Source: Larimichthys crocea (Eukaryota > Chordata > Actinopteri > Sciaenidae). From it: 64,000 nt of DNA. Made by a program: the position numbers and the translations under genes. Positions within the stretch are counted from its first letter, which is position 1, and the number at the start of each line of letters is the position of its first letter. Shown here piece by piece: positions 35,171 to 47,815 of this stretch. Under the pieces are notes generated by a model. It was not told the origin of the DNA. It saw only the letters and a program-made list of their open reading frames with translations, and made no database searches. Location of the stretch: the NCBI RefSeq assembly GCF_000972845.2, contig NC_040018.1, positions 6,867,035 through 6,931,034 on the forward strand, written 5' to 3'.

Positions 35171-35340
35171 GGGTGTCGATTAGCTCAGTTGGTACAGCAT
35201 CTGGTCCATGTATGAAGGCTCAGCAGCGGCCCAGGGTTCGAATCTGCCCTGCGGCCCTTTGCTTCATGTCGTTCCCCATCTCTCTCTCTCCCCACATTCC
35301 TGTCTCTGTCAAAAATAAAGCTTGAAAAAGTAAAAATATC
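35171..35340 (+). mobile_element. tRNA-derived SINE
   Basis: The head has RNA polymerase III promoter boxes: A box TAGCTCAGTTGG (35181-35192) and B box GGGTTCGAATC (35234-35244), spaced as in a tRNA gene. It is followed by a tRNA-unrelated body with TGCGGCCCTTTGCTTCATGTCG and CTCTCTCTCTCC, and a tail ending AAAAATAAAGC. The head is too diverged and too short at the 3' stem to be a functional tRNA. The layout matches abundant fish SINEs. Confidence 0.85.
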
Positions 35341-35879
35341 TTTTGAAAATAAATATATATATATACTTTATAACAAGATCCAAAGAAACTTAATGTAGTC
35401 CTGAAATATATTCCCCTACATCAAGGTTATAATGTTAAATTTGGGTCATTTGCACTGCAGATTACGCTCATTAATAAAAATCACCATGGACCAAAACAAC
35501 ACGATTTCTATTGTAGTCCTCTAACTTCTAACACACCCCCAGGACGAAACAGCAGAACAACAAGCAAAGAGAATGTAATCAACATATAAATAGCAGTGTA
35601 ACTATGCCAACATGCTCCGAGGTCGTGAAAGTTGAAAGAAAAAGTAGCACTGAGTGTGTTACAAACCATTTTCCTTTAAGCCACTTGATTTGTATTCCAC
35701 TGAGCTGTTGCACTGCATAGAAATGTGTCCTTAATCTTGTAAAGGACAGCTATGACTGTCTCTAATTAGTGAGAAATAATTAATTAAGTATTTCAGTTCA
35801 AGTATCAATCATCTAATATCTTTTTTTTTTTGTAAATGAGTAACACATGCATGTAAAAGTCTTAAACTTTTTTTAAATG

Positions 35880-36250
35880 AGCTCGTTGAAGATGTTTACG
35901 TGGACGGACTTTTAATATAACCCTCATAACTTAGTGACAGGTGTTCCTATCATTTTGTCCATATCAATGAGGTATATACTCTAAATAACAGAAACACGTC
36001 TCAGTATGATGCAGCCTGGAAAAGAGTCACACACTCGATTCAGCACTTTCTGAAACACAAAGCGAGACTTCACATGGTAACATGAACCTCCAGTGCAACA
36101 GCGTGGTTCAGTGTGTTTTTCATAGTTTCTGGACAGTAATGAAGCTCTGTGACACAAAAAAAAGGAGATATATCTAGTCCTGACTGCACAGATATCGCTA
36201 AACTTTTTCATGGGAATTATTGGTTGCAACATAAAATATCACCAAACGTA
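35880..36250. repeat. Dispersed repeat, family shared with 34430-34700 and 44290-44480
   Basis: Shared landmarks are GGACTTTTAATATAACCCTCAT, TATACTCTAAATAACAGAAAC, GTCACACACTCGATTCAGCAC and AGTGCAACAGCGTGGTTCAGTG. The first part matches 34465-34620 loosely, and the last part matches 44333-44400. Its class is unknown to me. Confidence 0.6.
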
Positions 36251-37115
36251 TCCTTTAGATATTGTTATATGTATTATATTAATACAAACTGTATATTCCA
36301 CATACAATATAACTGTTAACTTTGCATTAAAGCAAGTGTTTTGACCCAGGGAGCCACTGTTACAGTGTTACCCAGTACAACACCCATGATAAGGCTTGTT
36401 TTGATTCAGTAGCAGGACCAGGGTCACGTTTTAGTGTGCAGTTGTCCTGAGTTGCACCACCCCATCATGTGTTGTCCACACATAATACTAAGTTGCGACT
36501 TTTGTGTTGCAGAATGAGCTTTATTCAAACGTCTCACGAAGCCTAAAATAACATTTTTGCGATGCAGGAGGTGAGTCTCTGTTGCCAGTGTTGCTCTCTG
36601 CACAGTTGAAGCCTTGTTTTGCTCATGACGGGAACAAAGGAGTGTCAGTTTAGTAACCAAAGCGCATTGCCTGGTACTTGCAGTGACACTGATATAAATA
36701 GAACCTTTGTGTGTCACAAATGTCTCATTTTCAGCCCCTTTTGTCTGGCAGAGTTTAACAAAAAAGGAGCAACACGAGGGATACTGTAACCGTCATTGAT
36801 TACAATAACTCAGATGATTATGTGTGAAGACAATCGTTTGCTGTGAGAGCTCGTTATAGTTTTACAAATGTTTTCTTTCAAACATTGTCTTTGTAATATC
36901 TGTTGTACATATGAAAATAAAGTCTCCATCTTTAGTGACAATGACAGTGTGCTTCAGCAGTGTCACATCAGAAATATGATCAACATAAATTCCTCGTCTC
37001 CTTCTGTCCAATGACACGCTGTGACATCAAATAGCCACATAACCCACAATCCAATCAAATATTCACCATCCAAAGATCCACGCCCACCGGTCCTCCCGGC
37101 TCATCCTGCATTGTC

Positions 37116-38797
37116 ATGATGCTTGCTCCGGATGCAGTTGTCATGGAGATGGAAAAGGGCTCAGCGTCCACTAGTGGCACTGTTACCATGGAAATCCCCA
37201 TCGCAGCAGCTTCCTCAGTGGAGCGAGCAGGAGCGGAGCAGCCAGGGGAGCGCGTTCAGCACCATGGAGAGCACGGCGGCAGAGCTGCGTTCCAGCACAG
37301 AAACTATCGCATGCTGATCGTGATCGGAGAGATTTCCAGCAGCCATCACCTCGACGTCGCCAGGAATCAGATCACACAAGGTAAGCCAGCGAGAGGAGTG
37401 GTCAGAGGAACCTGCTGCTGCAAAGTGGCAAAACACTGCAGCTGAAAACATTGTGTCATGCTCCGTTCACCTGCTGCAACTTAAATGTTGTCAAATCTAT
37501 AAATCTAACATTGTGGATTGTAACTGTTTTTCCTCTATGTTCACATCTGTGTTTTCATCTGGCAGCAGTCACAAGAAACAATGCTCCAAAGTCTCATATT
37601 GTTTGTAAATGGCTTCACTTGAAGTATTTTCATCCTTAACTTAAATAAAAGTACAAAAACCATAATCTTAAAATACTCCAGTACCAGCACAATGTACTGA
37701 AAAGTAAGTAGAACTAAGTACTCATTATATAAAATGGTTCCTCTAAGTTTTATATTAAACTGTATGTTGTATATTATTCATAATTGGTGAATGTAAGCAG
37801 CATTTACATTTTCTTTGTCAGTGTAGGTACTTCATGTATGAGTATGTTAATATTATAGTACTGCATCCTATTTCATAAACTCATTGTTTGCTCTGTATGT
37901 AAACATTCAAATGTTTAAGGTTTAAACTAATCCAGCGGAGTATTTCTCTCTGTAATGTGGTTGAGTAGAAGTTTAAAAGTGTAAAAATGAAAATATTCAA
38001 ATAAAGTACAAGTACATGCTATTTACTTACTTCCCACTGCTGTAGCTGTCAAACATACAGTATCTTTGTATATCTGTAAAGTACAGTTTTTTTGGACAAA
38101 CCTGGAATAAGTCCTTCGATATTTGTGGGTGGAATGTGTTGATACTAACAACTTCAGCTTTTCATAACAGTTACATCATTTCTTCAAATACTGTCCAGTC
38201 GGTCAGATCCAGTACAGTTAAATACTGCATGCACCCTCCAGTCATCTACGAGTTATTTCATTGGTTCAAACTTTAGAGCCTCATGACTGATTCGAATCAT
38301 TAAGCTGATTTATGACTGTCCTCATGCAGCTGGTTAATCTAGACATTAGACTGAACCGTCGTAATTTATCTCCTCACTCTATTTTGAGGATAATGTGGTA
38401 ATAAAGATAGATTTTCATCAAGAAAAACAACACGTTTACTTGATTTAATTGTCATAAAACCTCCAACCAGTTATGAAGATTCTTTAACTTTAAAGTAAAT
38501 GTAAAAAAAAATAGAGGAGCTTTACTTTTTAGGCCACGGTAGTCAGCTGATTCTCTGGAGCTAAAGATGCTGTCAGACACCTGACACTGTCAGCAATGTA
38601 CTGTCAGGCTGACAGATACATTTACATTTAGTAATTTGCCTACCGTACTGTATGTTTCAATTTCAACATTATTCACGCTGCTCTCTCTTTAACAGGTTTG
38701 CGTTCCTGGAACGTTGATCTGAGCATCTGTGACCTGAACAAGGAGCTGCAGCTGTTTGAGACCAGACACACTGCTCAGTTTTCTTCACAGGTCCAAG
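37116..38797 (+). CDS. MAP1A: Microtubule-associated protein 1A-like, first two coding exons, 3' partial
   Basis: MAP1A stabilises microtubules in neuronal dendrites and axons as a heavy chain/light chain protein. Exon 1 is 37116-37380 and exon 2 is 38696-38797, both with GT-AG borders and compatible phase (CAA G|GT TTG). The joined translation runs ...HRNYRMLIVIGEISSSHHLDVARNQITQGLRSWNVDLSICDLNKELQLFETRHTAQFSSQVQG (in two pieces across the intron). This matches the conserved N-terminus of MAP1A/MAP1B (LLVVVGEI...GIRSWD...CNLDQELKLF..RH.A.FS). MAP1A is preferred over MAP1B because of the TP53BP1 neighbour. The start codon is uncertain: ATGs in this frame occur at 37116, 37119, 37143, 37149 and 37188. 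The remaining exons, including the metallo-beta-lactamase-like fold and the large acidic region, were not found up to 64000. Confidence 0.85.
37255..37275 (+). promoter_or_regulatory. RE1/NRSE-like site for REST in MAP1A exon 1
   Basis: The left half-site TTCAGCACC is perfect. It is followed by a 2-base spacer (AT) and the right half-site GGAGAGCAC, giving about 18 of 21 matches to the usual RE1 element. The spacing is canonical. It lies inside the first coding exon of a neuron-enriched gene, a common location for functional RE1 sites. Binding is inferred, not shown. Confidence 0.6.
37381..38695. repeat. MAP1A intron 1, mostly a dispersed fish repeat
   Basis: 37620-38040 has the AAAAGTAC / CAAGTACATG / TACTTACTTCCCACTGCTG arrangement of the same CAAGTACTT-type repeat found at 28600-28975. 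The remainder (38041-38695) shows no recognised feature. Confidence 0.6.
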
Positions 38798-41700
38798 GTC
38801 AGTCTGAGCTAACTGTATAGAAACTTGTATAGAAACATTTGCCATCTCTGAGTGTGACGGTGCCGGAGTCTAGCTGGAGGGGTTCAATGTGTTGCTACCT
38901 GCCAATCATCTCTATGGGCTGCAGTCCATGTGCAGCAGATCAGATTGCACCGAGCCTGAGACATGTCGTTCTCATCTCTGCATCTCTTTGTCCTCTTTCT
39001 CCACACATGCACGAGATGATTCCTTTGGATCTAAAGGCGATGCAGCCTGTATTGATCAGGCACATGTGCAGACTGGATGTCAGAGCTGGAATCAATAAGG
39101 GCCGAGGGTTAGAGCGAAACACTATCTGCAGGGGGAATATAAGAGCAGGTCCCGTGTGGTGAATGGAGCCGGTGTTAATGTGGATCTATAGGCTGGGTTG
39201 TGGATGTGACTGCTCTGTGGGTCACTGCTTAGTATTTACAAAGAAAACACTTCCATAATAACTATTCAGCATTTACTGTAGCTCAGTGGGGGTCAAACAA
39301 ACAGCTCAGAAGAGAAGATGACGCTTCGGAGCTGAGCACTCACCGAGAAAAGATTTTATTTTTTTTTTAAAGCTGTTAGATCTTGGTGTGCACATCTCTC
39401 CTTCTCCTCCCACACACTTCTTCAGCTTGTGGCGTTATGTAAAGAGTAGAAACCTGTTTGTTGACAACACTGCTGTGAGTGTGTTTGTAATATACCAGTA
39501 TTACAGATAACAAACAGGATCTAACCCTTTTATTATCAATGAACTGTGTACTCTGTTGCTCTCGCATAAAGCCGAGGGGCCGAGATTTTTAAAAATGCAC
39601 CAGAGACAGCAGAGACATCTTTATTTATAGACCCCACATTTCGTTGTCTGGTAAATAACCATGTACTGCAAATTCTGACGTGTATAAAGATAGATGTGTC
39701 TCCACTTCCTCCCGCTTCCTCCTACTGTACAAAAAATGAAGCCAAACTGTCCCAGATATGGCTGCTGCCATCTCACGCTGATGACAACATTTGGTGCCTG
39801 CGCAGTAGTGATCAGGGTTGGAGCCGCAGTAATGAAGTCCAACACAATTTTAAGCAGAGCTTAGCTGTCAGTCTTTTTTATTTGTGTTTATTTTTGACCT
39901 TTATTTGACAGAGACGGCTTGAACAGTGACAGAAAATGCTGTCGTGTCCAGAGACAGATCACACAAAGTGTTCTCGCAGGCTGAGTAGCACTCATGAGCT
40001 TCATGTGTTAAAAAAAAAAGTCTTTGGCGTGCCCCTTTAAAGGTGGAGATGACAGTAATGGCTTTGCTGAATATCGCTCTCATGTTATTGTGTTAAACCT
40101 GCAATGACTGATTTGACACTGAGATCAGCCGCGCTGCGGTGCGAGTGAAAACACCAAAGCTGTCGAACAGCTAAACAATGAGCTGAGACTAACCGTGAAG
40201 CTCTGTGAAGACGGGAGGAGCTGCAGATGCAGCTGATAATTCTCCTCCGTTCACAGTTTAACATCAGCATGCACACTGAAGAACTGTGATCTGACACAGT
40301 CTGGTGACATATTTCATCAGAAAAGCGGTGTGACATGATTCCTCCTCAATGCCACATCCATGTCATGGTCAGTGATGTTTGCCAGTGGCTGTCCTCCCGT
40401 TACTTTCCCCAAGCTTACGTAAAACAAGAAGTTGTTTTGGGATTAAGACTGATAATAGATTTCTTATTTTCCATCCATCTGGGCGTCCAATAAGATCCAG
40501 TTCTCTCTGCAGAGGTCCAGTTCAGCAGCAACCGATTCAATCTGGTCGGGTTCGGGCTTGTTAACTGATTTTTACTGCTATATTAAATAGTAAACACAGT
40601 GTTGTCATACTTTGTTATTAGAAAAATATGAAGCTGGAGTTTCAGAATCTGCCTGCCAACACCCACCAACGCTCATCGATTGCTACAGACTCAGCTTGGT
40701 GCAGGGGCTAGAAGTGCGGGGAGGAGATATGTCGCTCCCGGTAACCCCAAAGTAACTCATATGTCGTCACATCTAACTCCCAGCATGACATAATCTAGGC
40801 GTTGAAGGGTTAAACTGGACCTCGATGCAGTCATGAAGTCGTTTTTAAGCATGACTGACGTTAGAAAATGAATTTTAAACACCTTTAACGTTTGGTCAGA
40901 GGTCAAACACCATTTGCAAGTCATTGGATGCTTCTTAGCTCGACCCGGCTCTGCATGATTCCACATTACGTCATCGTCTCACTGGCGTGATTCACTCAGG
41001 ATGCACAGCCTCTTCTGGATCTCACCTTCCTCTTAACACCACGCACCAACATGCCAATATGTTTGTTTCCCCTGTGTGTTAGTTCAGATGGATATAATAT
41101 TTAACACTTATACCTTCTTTACAGTGCAGCAGACATTACAGGTCATCTGCTTTGACTCTCGTGGTCCTGGCTGTGTTCCAGCTTTACTGGCAGCAACTGC
41201 AGGAAAAATTTCACCTTGTATATTAATCACCCTTTTGTGTTAAACAACATATTCTTACTTTCCTTCTGTCGTCTTTTTTTCCCTCTGCTGTCTGAACCTC
41301 TCCTCTTTCCTCACCTCTCTCCTCGCCCCTGCTGTATTTCTCTCCCTCGTGATGCGATGATTTTCCTGAAGCACAGAAAGAGTGCTCGCTGAGTGCTGCT
41401 GGAGACTCAGAGATGGCTGACAGGCACAGGAATATTTCTCCTGTTGCTGCGAGTTAACCCTCACATGGCGAGGACCGATCTTATTACTAGCAGTGCAATG
41501 CAGTGCAATGCAATGCATTTAAAGCTGTAATCCAGTGTAATATTCTCCAGACATGTAGAAGCGGTTGTAACAAGGCGAATTTGAATAAAACTTTTACCTT
41601 TCTACCTCTGTAAAATGCTATGGAATTCATTTACACTCGCAATTGCTATATTCCATCAGTAGTAATTAGTACTCCTTCTTAATAAAACAGTTTCTGCTTC

Positions 41701-42774
41701 TCCTTATAAACAGTAACTTAACATCTGAGCCAACGCTTCAGTAACCTGGTCTTAAATGTCATACAAACAAGAAGCACTGTGTCTGTAATCGCAGTGAAAG
41801 ATTGCTGTGAGAGAAGCCGAGGATTTCTTTGCCGTGCGCAGGTATATGCTGTACATAACAGGCTTTGTAATGGGGGTTTTACATGCATTCATCTCCATGA
41901 CAAAGACACGAGAGCGGTATAGTGTGGCTGTGACAGCAGTGGGGCGAAATGAAAGGACTAATCTTTACTCATGGGACGTCTTTGTATCAGAGTAATTCAA
42001 TTCTTGACAATGAGTTCAGTTTACATAGCTGAACAGAAGGCCGTTTGTGAAATTCAGGCATGTATGCACAGTGAGGGGAAAACTACAGTATGTGGGCTAA
42101 AAACTCGCTGAGAATCTCTGAGATCAGTTTCAGGATGAAACCATTCCTAGTGCACCACATGTGAAACTGAAGCACGGCTGCGTTTTGCACACGTTATATC
42201 ATGTGGTGCTCGATTACGGTCAAACCGCACAGATGCTATTGATGCTATCGATCACCCGCTCTTTGTCCGTCTTTGATTGCTGCCTGAAAACTCTGCCTCG
42301 CTGCTCAGACAGACTGAAATCTTATCCAGCTATACGGTCCTGAAAACCCACTGCAGTCAGAGAGCTATGCGGCTAAACACACACAGAGAAAGATGGAGGC
42401 ATCACATGAACATACAGGGATGTGTGCAGCAGTCTAAAGCAAACACACAGTACAGATTGTCCCTCAGGACCACCAACAGACTGCTGCAGTCATCTGCCTG
42501 CTGAAGCAACACACACACACACACACACACACAGATACAGGATTGTATTTCAGTAATTTGCAGGATTTGTCTAGACACTGTGGAGAGAATATCAACCTGC
42601 CAAAATTTCCCATTTAAGTAATTTGATATGATAGAATCCATGCGTTCTAGATGTTCTAGAAAATTACATTATACCACATTATAGAATGGTGCTAGATCAG
42701 AAGTCAGAGGTCACCAACGTTATTATAATTCAACCTGAATGGGACACAAATGCGTCTGCCACAGGAAGCTATCG

Positions 42775-43075
42775 AAGTCTTCCTTTGCAGGGCGTCTGGG
42801 CTCCGTCTTATTGATAGGGTGAAGGGTGTGGAGATGGGACATCCAGAGGGAGTTTAGGGTACAGCCGCTTCTCCTTTGCGGTGGCTCGGATATTATTTAA
42901 AATGCCTCGTGGGCATCTTTCTTTGGAGGTGTTCCGGGCATGTCCAACTGGCAGTGGACCCAGAACTTGCTGGAGGGACTATATAATCCATCTGGCCTAG
43001 GAATGCCTCAGGATCCCCCAGGAGGAGCTGGAAAACCCTGCTGCCACTGCTACATGACCCCAGATATCTTTCTCA
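42775..43075 (+). mobile_element. Decayed LINE 3' fragment, same family as 14075-14640
   Basis: Landmarks are CCTCGTGGGCATCTTTC, GGAGGTGTTCCGGGCATGTCC, CAGAACTTGCTGGAGGGAC and AGGATCCCCCAGGAGGAGCTGG, the same order as in the intronic LINE of TP53BP1. Several deletions make it non-coding. Confidence 0.75.
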
Positions 43076-44199
43076 CAGCTTTTGTTGCTAAAAGTAGCAA
43101 AAAATAATTAGAGAGATTTAAGAAACTGCAATGCAGAACCAATCCAAGGTCCTCGGGGTAGAGACATGCAGACGCCATGTGCTTGTGTGGTGCTCTGAAC
43201 ATCTAATTTCAGTATTTTAAAAAGCTTTTGCTGTGTTACAAAGTCATCCAACAGCCAATGTGTCTGGGCTCATGGTGTAGCCAGCGGACATCCAGAAAAC
43301 GGATAATGGACACACCCTGGCCAAATCTCTGCAATCCGATCAGCAACTTGACACACAAGAATGATAACATGATGATGTTTCTGCTAACTTCTCAACATGT
43401 CGTCAACCAAAATCTCTGTCCCTTGGGGTGCCTAAGGGGTGCTTACATTTGTCAGCCGTTCATACCACTGTTTAAGCAACTACCTTACATTTAGACATCT
43501 TATATCCCATCGCCTGGTATCATGAGAGTCAGTGATCGGGTTCATCCTTTGGGAGTCGTGAATGTCTGTACGAAATATCATGGAAATTCCTGAGATAGTT
43601 GATGAGATCTGCAAGTATAGGACCAAACAACATTACCACCCCGAGAGCCACTCTGTGGTCTCAACATCATTTTGATCTGATCTTGTCTGTTTGTTGACAA
43701 CAGTAATATCCTACAAATGCAGTTCTGTAAAGGTTTGCAGGGGATTATGTGTCCCTTCAGGGCTGTTGGTTCAAATCAGGTTCACGCCGGAGGGAAATGA
43801 GCAGGTACGATAACACTTTAACTGTGTCTCAGCTGTGAACGAATTTGAGATTGAAAGATTGACTGCTGTGCAATTTTTTTATAAAGTCAGTCTTTGTGTT
43901 TTATCTCTAAAAAACTGAGACTTTCATTCCAGATTTCTTTGTTATCTGACAGCAAGAAAACACACAAGAACAAGAAAAATGGCTTTATGTGAAAACGGAA
44001 TAGACCGAAGAAGGGATGTTGAAGTGTGTGTGGAGGGAGGTCATGAAAATTCACCGAACCTCTGACGGAGAGCAGATTTTAAAAGGTTATGTTGCCTGAG
44101 GCACAGACTTCAAACAGGCTTCAACATCAAGAAACAGACTCAGACAAAATGGCAGCAGCAAACTTCACTCACCAAAGTCTAAAAGTCTGATTCTGATTT

Positions 44200-44480
44200 T
44201 TAAAAGACTGATCACCAAATCCCACGAAAAGACCAAAACCAACTGTGCATTTGTTGGGGACTATTTTCAGCTGTGGATTAATCCACATTTGGTGCTCCAG
44301 TGAGTATTTGTGGGCCATGAATGAACATGTTACTCAGTGCAACAGTGCAGCTCATTGTTTTAAATAGTTTTTGGAAGACAATGGAGCTTTGTGGTACAGG
44401 GGACGAGAATGTACAGACAATACTTGTCAGCGTTTTGTTGGTTTTTGTGTTTCTGGGACTATCTGGCATCTTTAAAATGA
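44200..44480 (+). repeat. Dispersed repeat, inverted relative to 58795-59050
   Basis: AAATCCCACGAAAAGACCAA, GGGGACTATTTTCAGC, GTGGATTAATCCACATTTG and CAATGGAGCTTTGTGG recur in reverse complement at 58795-59050. The class of element is unknown to me. Confidence 0.7.
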
Positions 44481-46849
44481 GAAGAAATCAGTTTTTAGGA
44501 GGTAATTAAGTGAATCAACAACAACACCAAAAACAATAACAATAAACGTTATTTAAATAGCATGTTTCATAACACAGTGACGGTCAAACAATAAATGACT
44601 GCTATTAAAAACAAGAGACATAAGGGACGATAAAATAGCAATAAAAAAAAAGAGATTAAGAAATAATCCAAAAATAATAATACTGGCAATAAAAACAAGT
44701 TACTAATAGTTAAGACAGTCTATAGTATAGTTAAGACAATAGCAACATAATAATAATAATAACAATGATCTACAGAATTGAACTAGAAGCAGGATTATAG
44801 AAATAAGTTTGTGATAAGAGTTTGTTCCAAACAGGAACAGATTGGAAAGGTGTTTAATCATTTAGGGTCTAAAAACAAGTCAAAGAATTTTAAAATCCCT
44901 CTGTGACAGGTAGCCAGGTGTGATATATTCTCTTTTTTCTGTTTTTATTAAAATTCTTGTTGCTGTATTTTCAATAAATGTTTCAGTATCAATGTTTTTT
45001 AAGGGAGTCTGGCATAGAGACAAAACAAAGACACTGATCAGCTTTCAGCTGCGTTTCTCTGGCTACGTTCTTCGGGCTGTGTTTCCAGAATTACGCTGGA
45101 GAGGTTTAGTGGTTTGAATAAAAATTAGTGAAGCGAGACAGTAATCAATATTTATTTTGCACCAGGAGGCAGGGGGAGGGAGGAAGGTGCATCGGATGTG
45201 AGAGAGAGAAGGCGCCATGACGAGATACTGTACAGACAATAAAAGGAGCTTATAGCTGCTGTGTAATGGTTTCTATATTGCTTATAAGTCTGACTGGATC
45301 TCGTTAAAACCTGAGGGAGTTCACAGTTCAGCTAGGATGAGGTGGGCTGTGACAACTGTGTTCTGAGTTGCTCGCTGGCATGCAAAGGTCATATTGGAAA
45401 ATTGATCAGATCCAGGCAGTAAAAATGTCCATGCTGAAGCCAAATGTCAGTCCTTTGAGTCGTCTTTTTATTCTTGGTTCAGAGATTCACCAACCTGATT
45501 CAGGAAAAAAACTCTCACAGCACGGCCGAGGTATTTTCAGGACCGGCTCGCCTGCCTGTAGTAGTACGATGGCTGCTCCTCGTCTGTGCCTTGAATACTA
45601 ATAAGCAGCGGGTGAAGGAGTGCACAGTCATCATGGCTGACAGGCTCATACAAAGAGACGACGACATAACCGAGGAGGCAGGATGTGATCAGACAGAACT
45701 GGCTTCCACCTCGAGAATGTAATAAAACGAAAAGTCTGGAGTGTGTCAGCGTTTAGAAACAGTCTTTGAGCGGCTGTAAAATTATAATATTTGTTTATTC
45801 CAACTGACTTTTGCTGCAGAATTCACATTATGGATCTAAATTTCTTAAAATAGAAAGCTATTCAGCTCATCAGCAGAGAAACAGATTTAGATTTAAAGTC
45901 ATTAGTTTCACTAAGAAAGCTGAAACACATGAACTAAGAAATGTGCATCGTTTTCTGAGTCCTCTGATGCTGACGTGGACGAGCTCAGGCAGCCAAAATG
46001 GCAGTGACCTCCCTGATGGGTGGCATATGTGCTGAAGGACAGCCAGTGCCCACGAGTCTCAAATCCTTCCTGAAGCCCCGGCTCTGAACCCCCCCCCCCC
46101 CCATCAGAGGTAACGTGTACACATCGACACTAATCTCCGTTAACACACAGACACAGCACAGATAGCAGGATACACAAAGCAGGACAAGACAGGGGGGCTG
46201 ATGTTGTCTGACTAAGATGTTTAGGGAAGTGTGACGAAGACAGTCGAGCTAAAAAAAAAAGAGAGAATATAAAAAGCAAGCAACAACAATAACCATAAAC
46301 CATTTTTGCTGTTTATCCTTCAGGAATAAAAGATCAGATCTTCTAATGAATATGACAATTTAACCAACCGTTCAGCAATCATACAAGGAGACACGCTGTG
46401 TCTTAATTTGGATACATCCATTAAGACACAACTTTTATGTAGCACACTGTGTACCTCCTGGTGTAGTTGTCTCAGTTTGAGTACGTCCACTGTGCATTTG
46501 CCTGAAATGACACTCGCTTTCTTCTTTGCCGAACTGCAACCAGGCAGAGCGTTAGTGGCACTGCCAAGATATAAATATAAAACATATGTACGACTTCCAT
46601 TTGCCATATTGTGGCATCCAGGTACTCGCAGCATGCGGTATTTGACCGTAATTTACAATTACGTCGGCACGAAATAAATGCATCCACAAGACATGCAAGT
46701 AGAACCCTCTTACTCTTTCTGCTCTGGCGTGGTCAGTATCTATTGTACTTCACTTCACTGAGTAGGGCTGAAGGGTATTCTGGGAAATGTAGGAATTTAC
46801 AGTCACAATAATACTTCAACATCACAAAAAAACTGAACATTAACGAGTT

Positions 46850-47190
46850 TTAACCCTTCAAGGACCTGTGGATGCAGGATCTAGTGGCACCTTGAGGTGT
46901 AGTCGCTGCATTGCAACCCCTCACCTCACCCTCACCTTCCTATAAGGAGTCACCTTTTAGTTTGTCCATTCTGGGCTACTGTAGAAACACGGCGGATCAA
47001 CATGCCGGTTGAACATGGTGGACTTGCTGTGTCTGTAGATATAAAAGTCTGATTCTAAGGTGACGAAAACAGAATTATTCTTATTTTCTAGTGATTACAC
47101 ACTAATGAAAACATAGCTATGAATATTATATTGCATTTCTGCCATGTTCTGTAAATATAGGCCCCTAAATCTGACACGCTGGACCTTTAA
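46850..47190 (+). repeat. Dispersed fish repeat ending in CTGGACCTTTAA
   Basis: Landmarks are GTCCATTCTGGGCTACTGTAG, AACACGGCGG, TATAAAAGTCTGATTCTAAGG, GAAAACATAGCTATGAATAT and the end GACACGCTGGACCTTTAA. Related, more decayed tails occur at 54470-54530, 55575-55595 and 57690-57933 (ACACTGGACCTTTAA). It is recognised by sequence memory as a common teleost repeat; the class is not certain. Confidence 0.65.
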
Positions 47191-47760
47191 AACTTTATTC
47201 TCAGCCTACATGGCTGCACTAAATATGCCTCGAGCAGCAGAAATACAAAAGAACAGACGCATCCAACATTATACTACTGAATCATGAATCATAAGCTTTT
47301 CACGTGACTCTCGTGTGTTATATACTATATAAAGACGTATTAACATAATTATATATAATACATTATTCAACTAGTGCTGAGAAAAGTCATTAATATATAG
47401 AAAAAACTATTTGTTTGTGTTGATGGTCATAGTATAAATAAATTGGCCATGACTCCACTTGTAAAAAGTCAAAATGCTCGTCTTCTTGCCAGTTAAAAAC
47501 CCTCTGTGGACTCTTTGCAGCTCCCCGACGGCACCCTCAGATTCCCCCGAGGAGCCGTGCATGTTGACGTATACTCTTGCGTCCGTTGCGTCATGATGAA
47601 ATGGATACAGCATGACACAGAGGTAATCAATGCATCCATCACTGTATGTCCATTAGTGTCTCAGTCCTCGGCATCTCCTCTGCTCACGGCAGAGCGTTTC
47701 CTGATTGACTGATGAGGCACAGGGACAGTCTGGCAGCATGAAAGATCACGTTTCATCCCA

Positions 47761-47815
47761 GGAGAGGAGCAGGAGGAGCAGGAGGAGCAGGAGGAGCAGG
47801 AGGAGGAGGAGGAGG
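47761..47815. repeat. (AGGAGC)n / (AGG)n purine repeat
   Basis: Four to five copies of GGAGGAGCA pass into (AGG)n. The strand is entirely purine-rich with C interruptions. Confidence 0.85.

Larger units (their letters stand above)
30546..37115. other. Intergenic region between TP53BP1 and MAP1A
   Basis: A divergent intergenic stretch of about 6.6 kb. It contains a hAT-like shell with nested LINE tail (30756-31619), an L1/Tx1-like fragment (31790-32030), simple repeats, a tRNA-derived SINE (35171-35340) and a dispersed repeat (35880-36250). I see no convincing coding exon or RNA gene. 32800-33700 is comparatively repeat-poor, with a (CAG)n run at about 33286-33312 and an A-run near 33572. Confidence 0.5.

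Noticed and set aside
35171..35260. A tRNA gene
   Set aside because: A and B boxes are present, but the 3' acceptor stem does not close and the sequence continues into a SINE body and tail. Called a SINE instead.
37116..38797. Assignment of the two exons to MAP1B
   Set aside because: The MAP1A and MAP1B N-termini are similar, but TP53BP1 and TUBGCP4 next door match the human MAP1A locus, so MAP1A is favoured. Not absolutely excluded.
47506..47712. Third MAP1A exon near 47.5 kb
   Set aside because: A frame beginning LQLPDGTLRFPRGAVHVDVYSC follows an AG, but it does not match the expected MAP1 sequence after FSSQVQG and has no suitable donor in phase.
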